From Candidatus Flexifilum affinis (lineage in GTDB: Bacteria; Chloroflexota; Anaerolineae; Aggregatilineales; Phototrophicaceae), in NCBI GenBank assembly GCA_016713325.1, contig JADJPJ010000083.1, positions 14,358 to 78,357 of the forward strand: a stretch of DNA of 64,000 nt, in the 5' to 3' direction. The translations under genes and the position numbers were made by a program. Under the pieces are notes generated by a model. That model was not told where the DNA came from and ran no database searches. It saw only the letters and a list, made by a program, of their open reading frames with translations. Shown piece by piece: positions 41,806-50,223 of the stretch (positions are counted from its first letter, which is position 1; each line of letters begins with the position of its first letter).

Positions 41806-42205
41806 ACCTAGCGAGGCCCATGTCCTCGTCGTTGAAGACAATGTGCCGAACTTTGTGCTGATAGCTCGGATGCTTGCATTCATGGGAGTGCAGCGCTGCG
41901 AATGGAAGACATCTGGCTGGCAGGTCGTCCAGTTCGCAGACACTCTCCCTCGAGTCGACCTCATTCTCATGGACATCCGGCTCCCGTACGAAGATGGCTA
42001 TCAGGCGCTGGTCAAGCTCCGCGCCAACCCGCGCCTGAAAGACACCACGGTTTGTGCCGTCACCGCCGAAGCCAGCGACGAACAGATGAGGCGCGCCCGC
42101 AAGGCGGGGTTCAACGGCTTCCTCGGCAAACCGCTTGACCCCGATCGTTTTCCGAGCCAGATACGACGTCTGCTCAACGGTGAAGAGGTCTGGGAATGGA
42201 AGTAA
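41762..42205 (+). CDS. Stand-alone receiver-domain response regulator 2
   Basis: A 147-residue receiver. After a hydrophilic 17-residue lead it reads HVLVVEDNVPNFVLIARMLA, with Asp71 in LILMDIRLPYEDGY, Thr101 in AVTAEA and Lys123 in LGKPLDP. No output domain. ATG 41762 follows CAGGAGCGGGC. It overlaps both the preceding gene (44 bases) and the following one (10 bases), so translation is coupled. Together with receiver 1 it forms a pair of likely phosphate acceptors for kinases encoded downstream. The D-F/Y-alpha-4 surfaces differ between the two, suggesting that they have different partners. Confidence 0.9.
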   Translation: MTDVQSSTSQRTPIEPSEAHVLVVEDNVPNFVLIARMLAFMGVQRCEWKTSGWQVVQFADTLPRVDLILMDIRLPYEDGYQALVKLRANPRLKDTTVCAVTAEASDEQMRRARKAGFNGFLGKPLDPDRFPSQIRRLLNGEEVWEWK

Positions 42206-44469
42206 ACGACTCCAGCGAAGCCTTCGACGCGAGCGATCCTGGCGCGACGCTCAGACTCGCCGAAGCGCAGTACGCTGCGGCGAGCGCGATCTATGGTTCC
42301 TCGGATGCGGCGGAGATACTCTCCGCCGTCGTGGTTTTTGGAGGGAAAGCTTATCAGGACGCTCACCTGGCGCTCCTGGAGACGGACCTCGAACCGCCGA
42401 AGGTGCGCGTGGTCGCCCAGCGCGCCGGCTCCGCCATCACCGCCAGCGCCGAACTGCGCCCTTTCAAGAATTATCCCGCCAATGACTCGCTCGGCGCCGT
42501 CGAATATCTCTATGCCGCCGACATCAGCGAAGATCCATTTCTGACCGACGAAGAACGGCAGATGCTGACCGCCCAGGGCGTCGTCGGGCTGGCGATCGTG
42601 CCGCTGGTGGTGGGCCAGAATATGACCGGCCTGCTCATGCTGTCCAGCCCGGAGCGTGTCGAAACGCCGATCCCGGTGCTGCGCGCTCTGCGCAACCTGG
42701 CCGATCAGATCGCCGTCGTCTTCGAAAACCGCTCTCTGCTGCGGCGCACAGAATCGTCACTCGGCGAAATCCAGACCCTCTACGAATTGAACCGCGGCCT
42801 GCTGGCCGCCCAGGACCCTCTGGAACTGCTGCGCGCCATCTCCGCCCATCTCGCGCCGGATGCCGACACCATCATGCACGCCGTCGTCAATCGCCGTCGC
42901 GAAGGCGGCGAAGAGGTCTCCGTGCAGCACATCATCACCCGCAAGGGCGAGCAGGTGGTCAACATCCCGATCAAGGGCATGCGCGTGGCCAGTATGCTGA
43001 GCGGCGAGCCGGCTGAAGTCACCTTTGTCGAAGATGTGCTGGAAGCCAGCACGGACGCCCCGCTGCTCGAACTGCTGCGCGAGCGCACCCGAAGTTACGC
43101 GGCCATTGTCGCCCGCGCCAGTGACCGCCACGCCGATATCGTCACCGTCGCCTACGAGCAACCGCATCTGTTCGACAGCCGGGATCGCCGCCTCTATGGT
43201 GCCAGCGCCGATCAGCTCAACATCGTGCTGCAAAACCAGCGCCTCCTGCAAGAATCGCAGGCGAGCGCCGAACGCCTGGAACGACAGGTGCGCGTGCTTC
43301 AACTGCTCAATCACCTGGCCACCCGCATCAGCAGCTTTCAGACCGAAAAACAGCTCCTCGACAATGTGGTGCGCGAGATGCAGGAAGGCCTGCGCGTCGA
43401 CCATATTGGCGTCGCCTTATTTCCGCCTGGCCAGTCGGTGGGTGTCGTTACCAGCGAATACCCGGACATGAACGCCACCGGCCAGACGATCAATATGGAC
43501 GACAACCCGATGATGGCCATGGTGGCGAAGGATCCGACCAAGCCGCTGATCGTCCAGAACATCGAGAGCGATCCCATCGTGCCAGCCCCGGTGCGGACCA
43601 TGCTGCGCAGCGTCGGCGTCAGAGCCCTGATGATCCTCCCGCTCTACGTGCAGGGCGCGCTGATCGGCACGATCGGCTTCGACATCAACGAAGAAGGGCG
43701 CCACTTCTCGCCGGAGACGGTCGAACTGGCCCAGACGATGACCTCGCAGGTGGTCGTCGGGCTGCAAAACATCCGCCTGTTCAACGAGGCCCATCGGCGC
43801 GCGGAACAGCTTCAGGCGGTTGCGGTGCTCGGCCAGACCCTGCAAGCCTCGCTGGAGATCGAGCCCGTCCTGCGCGTCATGCTGACCTCCGGGGTGGGCA
43901 TTGTACCCACCGAGCAGATGAGCGTCGCGCTCTACGACGAACAGGAAGGCGTGCTGCGTGTCGTTGGCCGCTATGCCGACGGCGAGTCCGACATCGATCT
44001 GCTCAACAGTCCGATGCTCTCCCTGAAAGACACCTATGCCGGCCAGGTCTGGACCTCCGGCGCGATGATCGTGCTCGGCGGCGATCGCGTTGGCGGCGAT
44101 CGCACCGCTCCTGTCGAGGGGTACAGCGGCACGAGCGGCGTCATGATCGCCCCGATCCGGGCGCGCGAGCACCGTCTGGGTACGGTCACTATCAGCGCGC
44201 CGCCGGGATCCTTCTACACCGAGACGGATAAAGCGATTTTCCTGCAGATCGCCAGCCTGCTGGCCGTCGCCCTCGAAAACAGCGAAGCCTACGCCCGCAG
44301 CCAGCGAATTGCTCACGGCGAAGCGCTGGTCAACGAAATGACCGCGCGCTTCCAGCAGTTTTCCGACATCGAGGGACTGGTGACTACCGCAGTCAACGAA
44401 CTGGGCAAGGCGCTGGGGGCGCGGCAAGCACGCGTGCGCCTGTCTGACCCGGACATGCTGGCCCACTAG
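42196..44469 (+). CDS. Soluble protein with four GAF domains and a C-terminal half-GAF
   Basis: A 757-residue soluble protein. GAF-like domains are at about residues 20-175, 185-340, 363-535 and 540-700, joined by helices of the type seen in SLLRRTESSLGEIQTLYELN and LERQVRVLQLLNHLATRISS. Each ends with a helix A-D-Q-I-A/V-V-x-(I/L/F)-E/Q-N. There is no kinase, phosphatase or DNA-binding domain. The last about 57 residues (HGEALVNEMTARFQQFSDIE and ELGKALGARQARVRL) are the first half of a further GAF, cut off by the stop. The same half-GAF ends the next three proteins. Its start overlaps receiver 2 by ten bases. It is likely a sensor subunit of a multi-protein signalling complex; ligand unknown. 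Confidence 0.8.
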   Translation: MEVNDSSEAFDASDPGATLRLAEAQYAAASAIYGSSDAAEILSAVVVFGGKAYQDAHLALLETDLEPPKVRVVAQRAGSAITASAELRPFKNYPANDSLGAVEYLYAADISEDPFLTDEERQMLTAQGVVGLAIVPLVVGQNMTGLLMLSSPERVETPIPVLRALRNLADQIAVVFENRSLLRRTESSLGEIQTLYELNRGLLAAQDPLELLRAISAHLAPDADTIMHAVVNRRREGGEEVSVQHIITRKGEQVVNIPIKGMRVASMLSGEPAEVTFVEDVLEASTDAPLLELLRERTRSYAAIVARASDRHADIVTVAYEQPHLFDSRDRRLYGASADQLNIVLQNQRLLQESQASAERLERQVRVLQLLNHLATRISSFQTEKQLLDNVVREMQEGLRVDHIGVALFPPGQSVGVVTSEYPDMNATGQTINMDDNPMMAMVAKDPTKPLIVQNIESDPIVPAPVRTMLRSVGVRALMILPLYVQGALIGTIGFDINEEGRHFSPETVELAQTMTSQVVVGLQNIRLFNEAHRRAEQLQAVAVLGQTLQASLEIEPVLRVMLTSGVGIVPTEQMSVALYDEQEGVLRVVGRYADGESDIDLLNSPMLSLKDTYAGQVWTSGAMIVLGGDRVGGDRTAPVEGYSGTSGVMIAPIRAREHRLGTVTISAPPGSFYTETDKAIFLQIASLLAVALENSEAYARSQRIAHGEALVNEMTARFQQFSDIEGLVTTAVNELGKALGARQARVRLSDPDMLAH

Positions 44470-44483
44470 ACGGAGGTGACGGG

Positions 44484-46251
44484 GTGACCACAAGACCGCT
44501 CTTCGACCGCCTGTTTGTTCCACCGAATGTGCGCAGTGGCGCGGCGCTGCAGAGGGTTCGGCTGCGCGTCGTCCTCGCGCTGGTCATCGTCGCCTTTTTC
44601 GCAATCTACGATGTGCAGAACCTGCTGCGCAGCGCGGACTCAGCGGTCATTTTTCGAGCCCTGAATGGCGAATTCATCGCCGTCGCGACGATGCTTGGCC
44701 TGTACGGCGGCGCCGTGATCGCCCTGATCGCCACGCGACGCGGCTTTGAACAGATCAGCGGTTTGATGCCGATTGTGATGTGGATATCCAGCGGCGTGCT
44801 GCTCTCCCTGCCGACCGCCTTCACGGTGATGACGGATGGGGTTCCGCTGGTCATTGCCGTGATCATCGGCTTTATCACGTTGCGTGAACGCGGCATCGTG
44901 ATCGCGCTGGTCATGTCTGTGATCCTCTTCCTGCTTGGCCTGGACCGCCGCGCGACCTTCCCGGATACCGTGCCGGTCCGCGACACTTTCAGCGATCTCT
45001 TCGACATCGGCCTCTTGCTGTTCGGTGCTTCCGCAGCGCTGTGGGCCTTCCTGCGCATCCAGACCGGCGAGGTCGCCGAGACGCGTGAGGTGGCCGAGAC
45101 TGAACGTCTGCGCCTGGCCACCATCACCACCGACATCGCCCGCAGCGTCGCCAGTCAGACCGACTTGCAGGATCTGTTCAGCCGGACCGTGAACGAGATC
45201 ATATCCCGCTACGCCGACATCTACCACGCGCAAATCTTCCTGATCGACGAGTTCGGCGCGCGCCAGACTGGTGGCCAGCACCGGCGAAGTTGGCAAGCTG
45301 CTGCTGTCGCGCGGCCACGGCCTGGAAGTCGGCAGTGTCAGCGTGATCGGCACGGTGACCGCCACCGGCCGGACCGTAGTCGCCCGCGCCGCCGGCGCTG
45401 CCGCTGGCGAGACGGTGCATCGCCGCAACGAGCTGCTGCCCGACACGGTGACAGAAGCGGCCTTCCCGCTGGTGCTCGCCGGCAAGACCATCGGCGCGCT
45501 CGACCTGCAAAGCCGCAGCCTCGACGCCTTCAGGCCAGAAGACCAGCCGATCTTTCAATCCCTGGCCGACATCATCGCCGTCGCCATCGAGAACGCCCGT
45601 CTGTTCCAGCAGACGGAAAACCGCCTGAATGAAAACCAGCAGCTCATCGACCAGATGAGCACCGCCATGCGGGAAATCGAGCGTCTCAACCGCGAGTTGA
45701 CCGGCCGCTCCTGGTCCGACTTCCTGGTGGACCAGTCCGCCGCGCCCAATCTCGACGTGAACTTCCGCACCAAACGAGTCGAGCGTCTCGTGGACTGGAC
45801 ACCGAGTCTGCGTCGGGCCGTCCAGGAGGACCAGACGGTGCAGCAGCCGCAGGGCGACATCGCGGTGATCGCCGTGCCCATCCGGGTGCGCGGTCAGGTG
45901 ATCGGCGCCATGGAATTCGAACTGGAAGGGACCAGCGCCCTGGACGAGTCGGCCCTTCTGGCCGAGACGGTGAGTGAGCGTCTTGGTCTGGCGCTGGAAA
46001 ACTCCCGGCTCTACGAGGCCACCCAGCGCGTCGCCCAGCGCGAACAGCGCGTGAACGCCATCGCGACGCAGTTCCAGACGGTGACCACGGTGGACGAACT
46101 GCTGCGCATCACCATCAGCGAACTGGGCACGCTGCTCAACGCCGACAAAGCATCCATCCGTCTGGGCGGCGTCGAAGCGCCCCTGGGCGCCGGCCAGGCG
46201 CCGCAGCGCCTCAACGGTGGTGCGTCGAGTAATGGAGGGTCAGGGACATGA
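44484..46251 (+). CDS. Six-helix membrane protein with GAF domains and half-GAF, frameshifted
   Basis: About 588 residues if the frameshift is repaired. The first frame (44484 to about 45260) holds six transmembrane helices (VVLALVIVAFFAIYDVQNLL, MLGLYGGAVIALIATRRG, and so on), a linker and the first part of a GAF: FSRTVNEIISRYADIYHAQI. The second frame (about 45258-46251) continues with VASTGEVGKLLLSRGH, VHRRNELLPDTVTEAAFPLV, GALDLQSRSLDAF, then a divergent GAF starting with R-S-W-S-D-F-L, and the half-GAF ending (QRVNAIATQFQTVTTVDELL). One extra base near 45255-45262 explains the break. It is probably intact in the living cell. A stop-start ATGA overlap joins it to the next gene. Confidence 0.8.
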
Positions 46252-47912
46252 TCTCTCGCGCGGTCGGCTGGCTCTTCAGCCTTCAGTTCAACTACAAGGA
46301 CATCATCGAGCGCCAGCGGGCGCGCGCCTTGCTCACGATGACTCTGGCCGGAATGGTCATCTGGTTCTGGATGTACCTCCTGGTCATCCTGCCCCTGATC
46401 AATGCGGGCGAGATTCCCGGCACCGGCTTCCTGTTCATCTCCATGACCGTCACACCGGCCGGGCTGCTTGGCATCTTCATCGCCGTACAGCAGGGTCGGC
46501 TGACCGCCGCCACGATCGCCTTTGTGGGCGGCCTGCTGGCGCTGACCATTCCGCTCGGCCAGGTGTCGCACGTCGACCTGCTGCAAATCTCGCCGGTCGT
46601 CGCGCTGGTGGCCGCCGGCGTGCTGCTCAACCGGCGTGGGCTGGTGATAGTGGCGGTGGCCTGCGCCTTGGGTATGGTGGCGACCGGCGTCTACCAGTCC
46701 GGGCTGGTGCAGGCCGAGCGCGTCGTCCCGGCCGATCTGGCGCTCAACGAGACCGTGACCATGATCGCGCTCGTGCTGCTCGTGGCCGCCTTCCTCTACG
46801 CCTTCAGCGGCACGCCCGAGCGGGTAGCGCGCGATGCCAGCGCCATGGTGAAGCAGTGGCGCGCCATCCATGGGCTGACCGATCGGGTTTCGATCGGCGA
46901 CGACGACGCCGTGGAAAAAACGCTGCGTATCGCCCGCGATGACCTGGGCTACGACGTGGTGCAGGCCTTTCTGCTCAGCAGTCGGGTGGGCGCCGTGCGC
47001 CGTTATCGCGTGATGGAAAACAGCCCGGTCATGTCCGTCGATGCCTCGGCCGACGTGGTGGTGCAGATGGTCCTGCGCGAAATCGAACCGGTGACCATCC
47101 GCCGCAACGACGTGCGCGCCGCCGACCACCTGCTCAACCAGTTGCAGTTCAGCGTCACTGTGCCGATCCTCTTCGAAGGCACGCTTCTCGGCGCGCTCGA
47201 TGTGCAGTCGAACCACAGCCGTGTGCCGGACGCCACGCGCCTTGACGTGCTGCGCGGGCTGGCCAATCAGCTCGGCCGGATGCTGGCCCAGTCGCGCCAG
47301 ATCGCGGCGCTGGAGTCGGACGTGCGCGAGCAGGAAGGTCAGGCCCAGCGCCTGCGCTCGCAGCTTGCGGAAGTCCAGCGGCGCGCTGAGGGTACGACCA
47401 GCGCCGGGTGGGAGCGCTATCTGCGCGGCCTGGGCGTGACCGGCTACGGCTACGACTTCAAGGACAGTTTGCCTCAGTCGCTCGTCTCCGCCAGCGATTT
47501 ACCGCCTGCGCTGCGCAGCGCGCTGGAGCGGGGCGAGGTCGTCGTGGAGCGCGTCAACGGCAGTCAGATCATCAGCGCGCCCATCTCCTATCGCAATCAG
47601 ATGCTGGGCGCGATGACCTTCGAAGTGCATGGCGACAGCGTCTTGAGCGAATCGGAAGTGGAACTGGTGCGCACCGTGGCCAACCGTCTGGGCGCCGCCC
47701 TGGAAAACAACCGCTTGTTCGAACAGAGCCAGGCGCAGGCCCAGCGCGAACGCAAAGCCAGCGACCTGGGCAGCCTGCTGCTGACGGCGACCGACATCGA
47801 GCAGGTGCTGGCGCTGGCGGCCGATACCTTCAAGGATGCGCTCGGCGCGACGCACACCCGCGTCACACTTCAGCCAGGCGCCGTACAGCGCCTGAGTGCA
47901 GATGGGGGTTAG
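46248..47912 (+). CDS. Six-helix membrane protein with GAF domains and C-terminal half-GAF
   Basis: A 554-residue protein. Six hydrophobic helices fill residues 20-205 (LLTMTLAGMVIWFWMYLLVI, TAATIAFVGGLLALTIPLGQ, TVTMIALVLLVAAFLYAFSG). A GAF-like domain follows (VVQAFLLSSRVGAVRRYRVM, PILFEGTLLGALDVQSNHSR), then coiled coil, a divergent GAF starting SAGWERYLRGLGVTGYGYDF and ending VANRLGAALENNRLFEQ, and the half-GAF (ASDLGSLLLTATDIEQVLAL, LGATHTRVTL). It has no kinase domain. The ATG overlaps the stop of the frameshifted gene, and the next gene starts nine bases after its stop. It is a third kinase-less sensor in a row; the order of its modules matches the preceding protein. Confidence 0.8.
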   Translation: MISRAVGWLFSLQFNYKDIIERQRARALLTMTLAGMVIWFWMYLLVILPLINAGEIPGTGFLFISMTVTPAGLLGIFIAVQQGRLTAATIAFVGGLLALTIPLGQVSHVDLLQISPVVALVAAGVLLNRRGLVIVAVACALGMVATGVYQSGLVQAERVVPADLALNETVTMIALVLLVAAFLYAFSGTPERVARDASAMVKQWRAIHGLTDRVSIGDDDAVEKTLRIARDDLGYDVVQAFLLSSRVGAVRRYRVMENSPVMSVDASADVVVQMVLREIEPVTIRRNDVRAADHLLNQLQFSVTVPILFEGTLLGALDVQSNHSRVPDATRLDVLRGLANQLGRMLAQSRQIAALESDVREQEGQAQRLRSQLAEVQRRAEGTTSAGWERYLRGLGVTGYGYDFKDSLPQSLVSASDLPPALRSALERGEVVVERVNGSQIISAPISYRNQMLGAMTFEVHGDSVLSESEVELVRTVANRLGAALENNRLFEQSQAQAQRERKASDLGSLLLTATDIEQVLALAADTFKDALGATHTRVTLQPGAVQRLSADGG

Positions 47913-47921
47913 CGGATCATT

Positions 47922-50213
47922 ATGATACGTGGAGCGAATCTCCTCAATCCGGCATCCTGGCCGCTGGCCATCAAGTTTGCGGTCCTTATCCTCGTGGTCG
48001 CCTTCCTTCTGGCGGCGATTGCCGTGTCCACCAACATTCAGGCCACGGCCGAACTCACGCTGCGCAGCGCTTCCTCGCTGGTCAGCGAGATTGGCGCCCG
48101 GCAGGAGGCCGTGATCAACGGTGCGGTCAACCTGGCGCGCGAGGTGACGGTCGGCTTTGTCGAGGCCAACCAGGCGGACCTGCAAGGCCTGCTGCTGCGG
48201 GATGTCGTCGCCAGCGATGCCATCAATCTGCCGGATGTCACATCCAGCGAGATCACGACTCGTCTGCGCGAAGATCTGCTCCTCCAGCCCTCCTCCCTGT
48301 TTGAAAGCGTTCGCCTGATCGACCAGGAGGGCGGGGTGCTGGCCCAGGCCGTCCGCTCGACGCCGCTTGCCGGCGATCCTTCCGGCCAGCGCGCTCCGGC
48401 CTACATTGCCGGCTCCAATGCCGCTCTGCAGGGCGAAGATCGCGCGGTCTCGGTCTCTCAGGTCAATTTCACACCGGTCGTCGAGATGATCGAGGTCCTT
48501 CGCTGGCGAGATGGCTCGCCGCTTGGCTATCTGGTCACCCGTCTCAACAATCGCCGCGCCTTCTTTGACGCGATGGGGACATCAGACGGTCAGGACTCCC
48601 TGGAACTGATCACCTTCCTGATTTCGTCCAACGACGTGCTGATCTCACCGGCCGGCGTGCGGCCGGAACTGCTCGCCTACTCTCAGTCGGTCGCGGTCGA
48701 CCGCGCGCTGGCCGGGCAGGATGGCAGCGCCCTGTACAATGCTGGCGACGATGTCGAGTACATCGGTTACTACACCCCGCTCCGCGGTCTGCCGCTGGCG
48801 CTGGTCAGCCAGGTCAGCACCGCGAGCATCATCCAGCGGGCGACCACCGTCGTCCTGACGCAGCGTTTTGGCGGCGTCGTCGGCTTGCTGGCCGTCATGA
48901 TCGTGGCCGGTCTGCTCTTCAATCAGCTCGTCACGCCGTCGGTCAACCGGCTGCGCCGCGCCGTGCTGACCATGGCCTATGGCGACCTGAACACCCAGGT
49001 GCCGGAGACCAAACGGCAGGATGAGATCGGCGCCCTGGCCAGCGGCATCGAAACGCTGCGCGATCAGATCCGCGGGCAGATTTCCGAACTCCAGGCCGGC
49101 GTCGAATCGCGCAGCCGCGACCTGGACGCCACGCAGGAAGTCAGCCGTTTTGCGGCCACCCAGCGCGATCTCCAGCGTCTGATGGACAGCGTGGTAAACC
49201 TGATCATCCAGCGCTTTCCCAACATCTACCACGCGCAGATCTTCCTCATCGACGCGGACGGCCAGGATGCGGTCCTGCGGGCCAGCACCGGCACGGTCGG
49301 TCAGGAACTGCTGCGGCGCGGTCACCGACTGGGCGTCGGCTCGGTCAGCGTGATCGGGCAGGTGACCTCGCAGGGCCAGATCGTGGTCGCCCGCGACACT
49401 GCCGTCAGTCAGGTGCACCGGCGCAACGAATTCCTGCCGGACACCCGCGCCGAACTAGCCGTGGCCCTCCGCGTCGGCGACATCATCATTGGCGCGCTCG
49501 ACGTGCAAAGCCGCGAACGCGACGCCTTCAACGAGGCCCAGGTCGCCGTGCTTCAGACGATGGCCGACCAGATCGCCGTTGCCATTCAGAACGCGCGTCT
49601 CTACGAAGATCTCAGCCGCCGCCTCCAGGACATCGAGGACCGCAACCGCGCTGCTACCCTGCGCGCCTGGCAGGACTTCATGCGCGAACGCCGCGCCGTC
49701 GAGATCACCCGCGAGGCCGGCCTCGCTTCCGATGCCGATTTCACCGACATCCGCCAGACGGCGCTCAAAACCGGCGAACTGGCCATCGCCCGCACCACCG
49801 CGCGCCAGACCATTCCCATCGCCGTGCCTGTCTCCCTGCGCGGGCAGATCCTCGGCGCGGTCGAGTGGGAAATTCCGGTCGGCGTCCTCACCGAGGATCG
49901 CCTGGAACTGGCCCGCGAGTTGGCCGGCCGCCTGGCGCTCAGCCTCGACAACGCCCGTCTCTTCCAGGAAAGCCAGCGCACAGCCGAACGCGAACGCGTG
50001 GTGAACGCCATCGTCGCCAAGCTCACAGCGCAGACCAGCATCAACGACATCTTGCAGACCGCCGTCCGTGAGGTGGGTCAGGCGCTGCGCGCGCCCCAGG
50101 TCAGCATCCGACTGGAGACGCGTAGCGAGAATGGCAGCACGGTTGGCGACAGCGGCGGCGGAATCGCCGAAAACAATGGCCACGCAGTGAATGGTAACGG
50201 TAGTAACCGGTAG
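47922..50213 (+). CDS. Membrane sensor protein with extracytoplasmic sensor, HAMP, GAF domains and half-GAF
   Basis: A 763-residue protein. TM1 (LAIKFAVLILVVAFLLAAIA, about 15-35), an outer sensor of about 270 residues resembling dCACHE domains (FESVRLIDQEGGVLAQAVRS, YIGYYTPLRGLPLALVSQVS), TM2 (GGVVGLLAVMIVAGLLFNQL), HAMP (PSVNRLRRAVLTMAYGDLNT), coiled coil, a canonical GAF (IYHAQIFLIDADGQDAVLRA, VHRRNEFLPDTRAELAVALR), a divergent GAF starting LRAWQDFMRERRAVEITREA and the half-GAF (RVVNAIVAKLTAQTSINDIL). No kinase. It ends with an Asn/Gly-rich tail. The 10-base gap to the giant kinase suggests that both are made together. It would bring an extracellular signal into the complex. Confidence 0.85.
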   Translation: MIRGANLLNPASWPLAIKFAVLILVVAFLLAAIAVSTNIQATAELTLRSASSLVSEIGARQEAVINGAVNLAREVTVGFVEANQADLQGLLLRDVVASDAINLPDVTSSEITTRLREDLLLQPSSLFESVRLIDQEGGVLAQAVRSTPLAGDPSGQRAPAYIAGSNAALQGEDRAVSVSQVNFTPVVEMIEVLRWRDGSPLGYLVTRLNNRRAFFDAMGTSDGQDSLELITFLISSNDVLISPAGVRPELLAYSQSVAVDRALAGQDGSALYNAGDDVEYIGYYTPLRGLPLALVSQVSTASIIQRATTVVLTQRFGGVVGLLAVMIVAGLLFNQLVTPSVNRLRRAVLTMAYGDLNTQVPETKRQDEIGALASGIETLRDQIRGQISELQAGVESRSRDLDATQEVSRFAATQRDLQRLMDSVVNLIIQRFPNIYHAQIFLIDADGQDAVLRASTGTVGQELLRRGHRLGVGSVSVIGQVTSQGQIVVARDTAVSQVHRRNEFLPDTRAELAVALRVGDIIIGALDVQSRERDAFNEAQVAVLQTMADQIAVAIQNARLYEDLSRRLQDIEDRNRAATLRAWQDFMRERRAVEITREAGLASDADFTDIRQTALKTGELAIARTTARQTIPIAVPVSLRGQILGAVEWEIPVGVLTEDRLELARELAGRLALSLDNARLFQESQRTAERERVVNAIVAKLTAQTSINDILQTAVREVGQALRAPQVSIRLETRSENGSTVGDSGGGIAENNGHAVNGNGSNR

Positions 50214-50223
50214 GTTGTAGACG

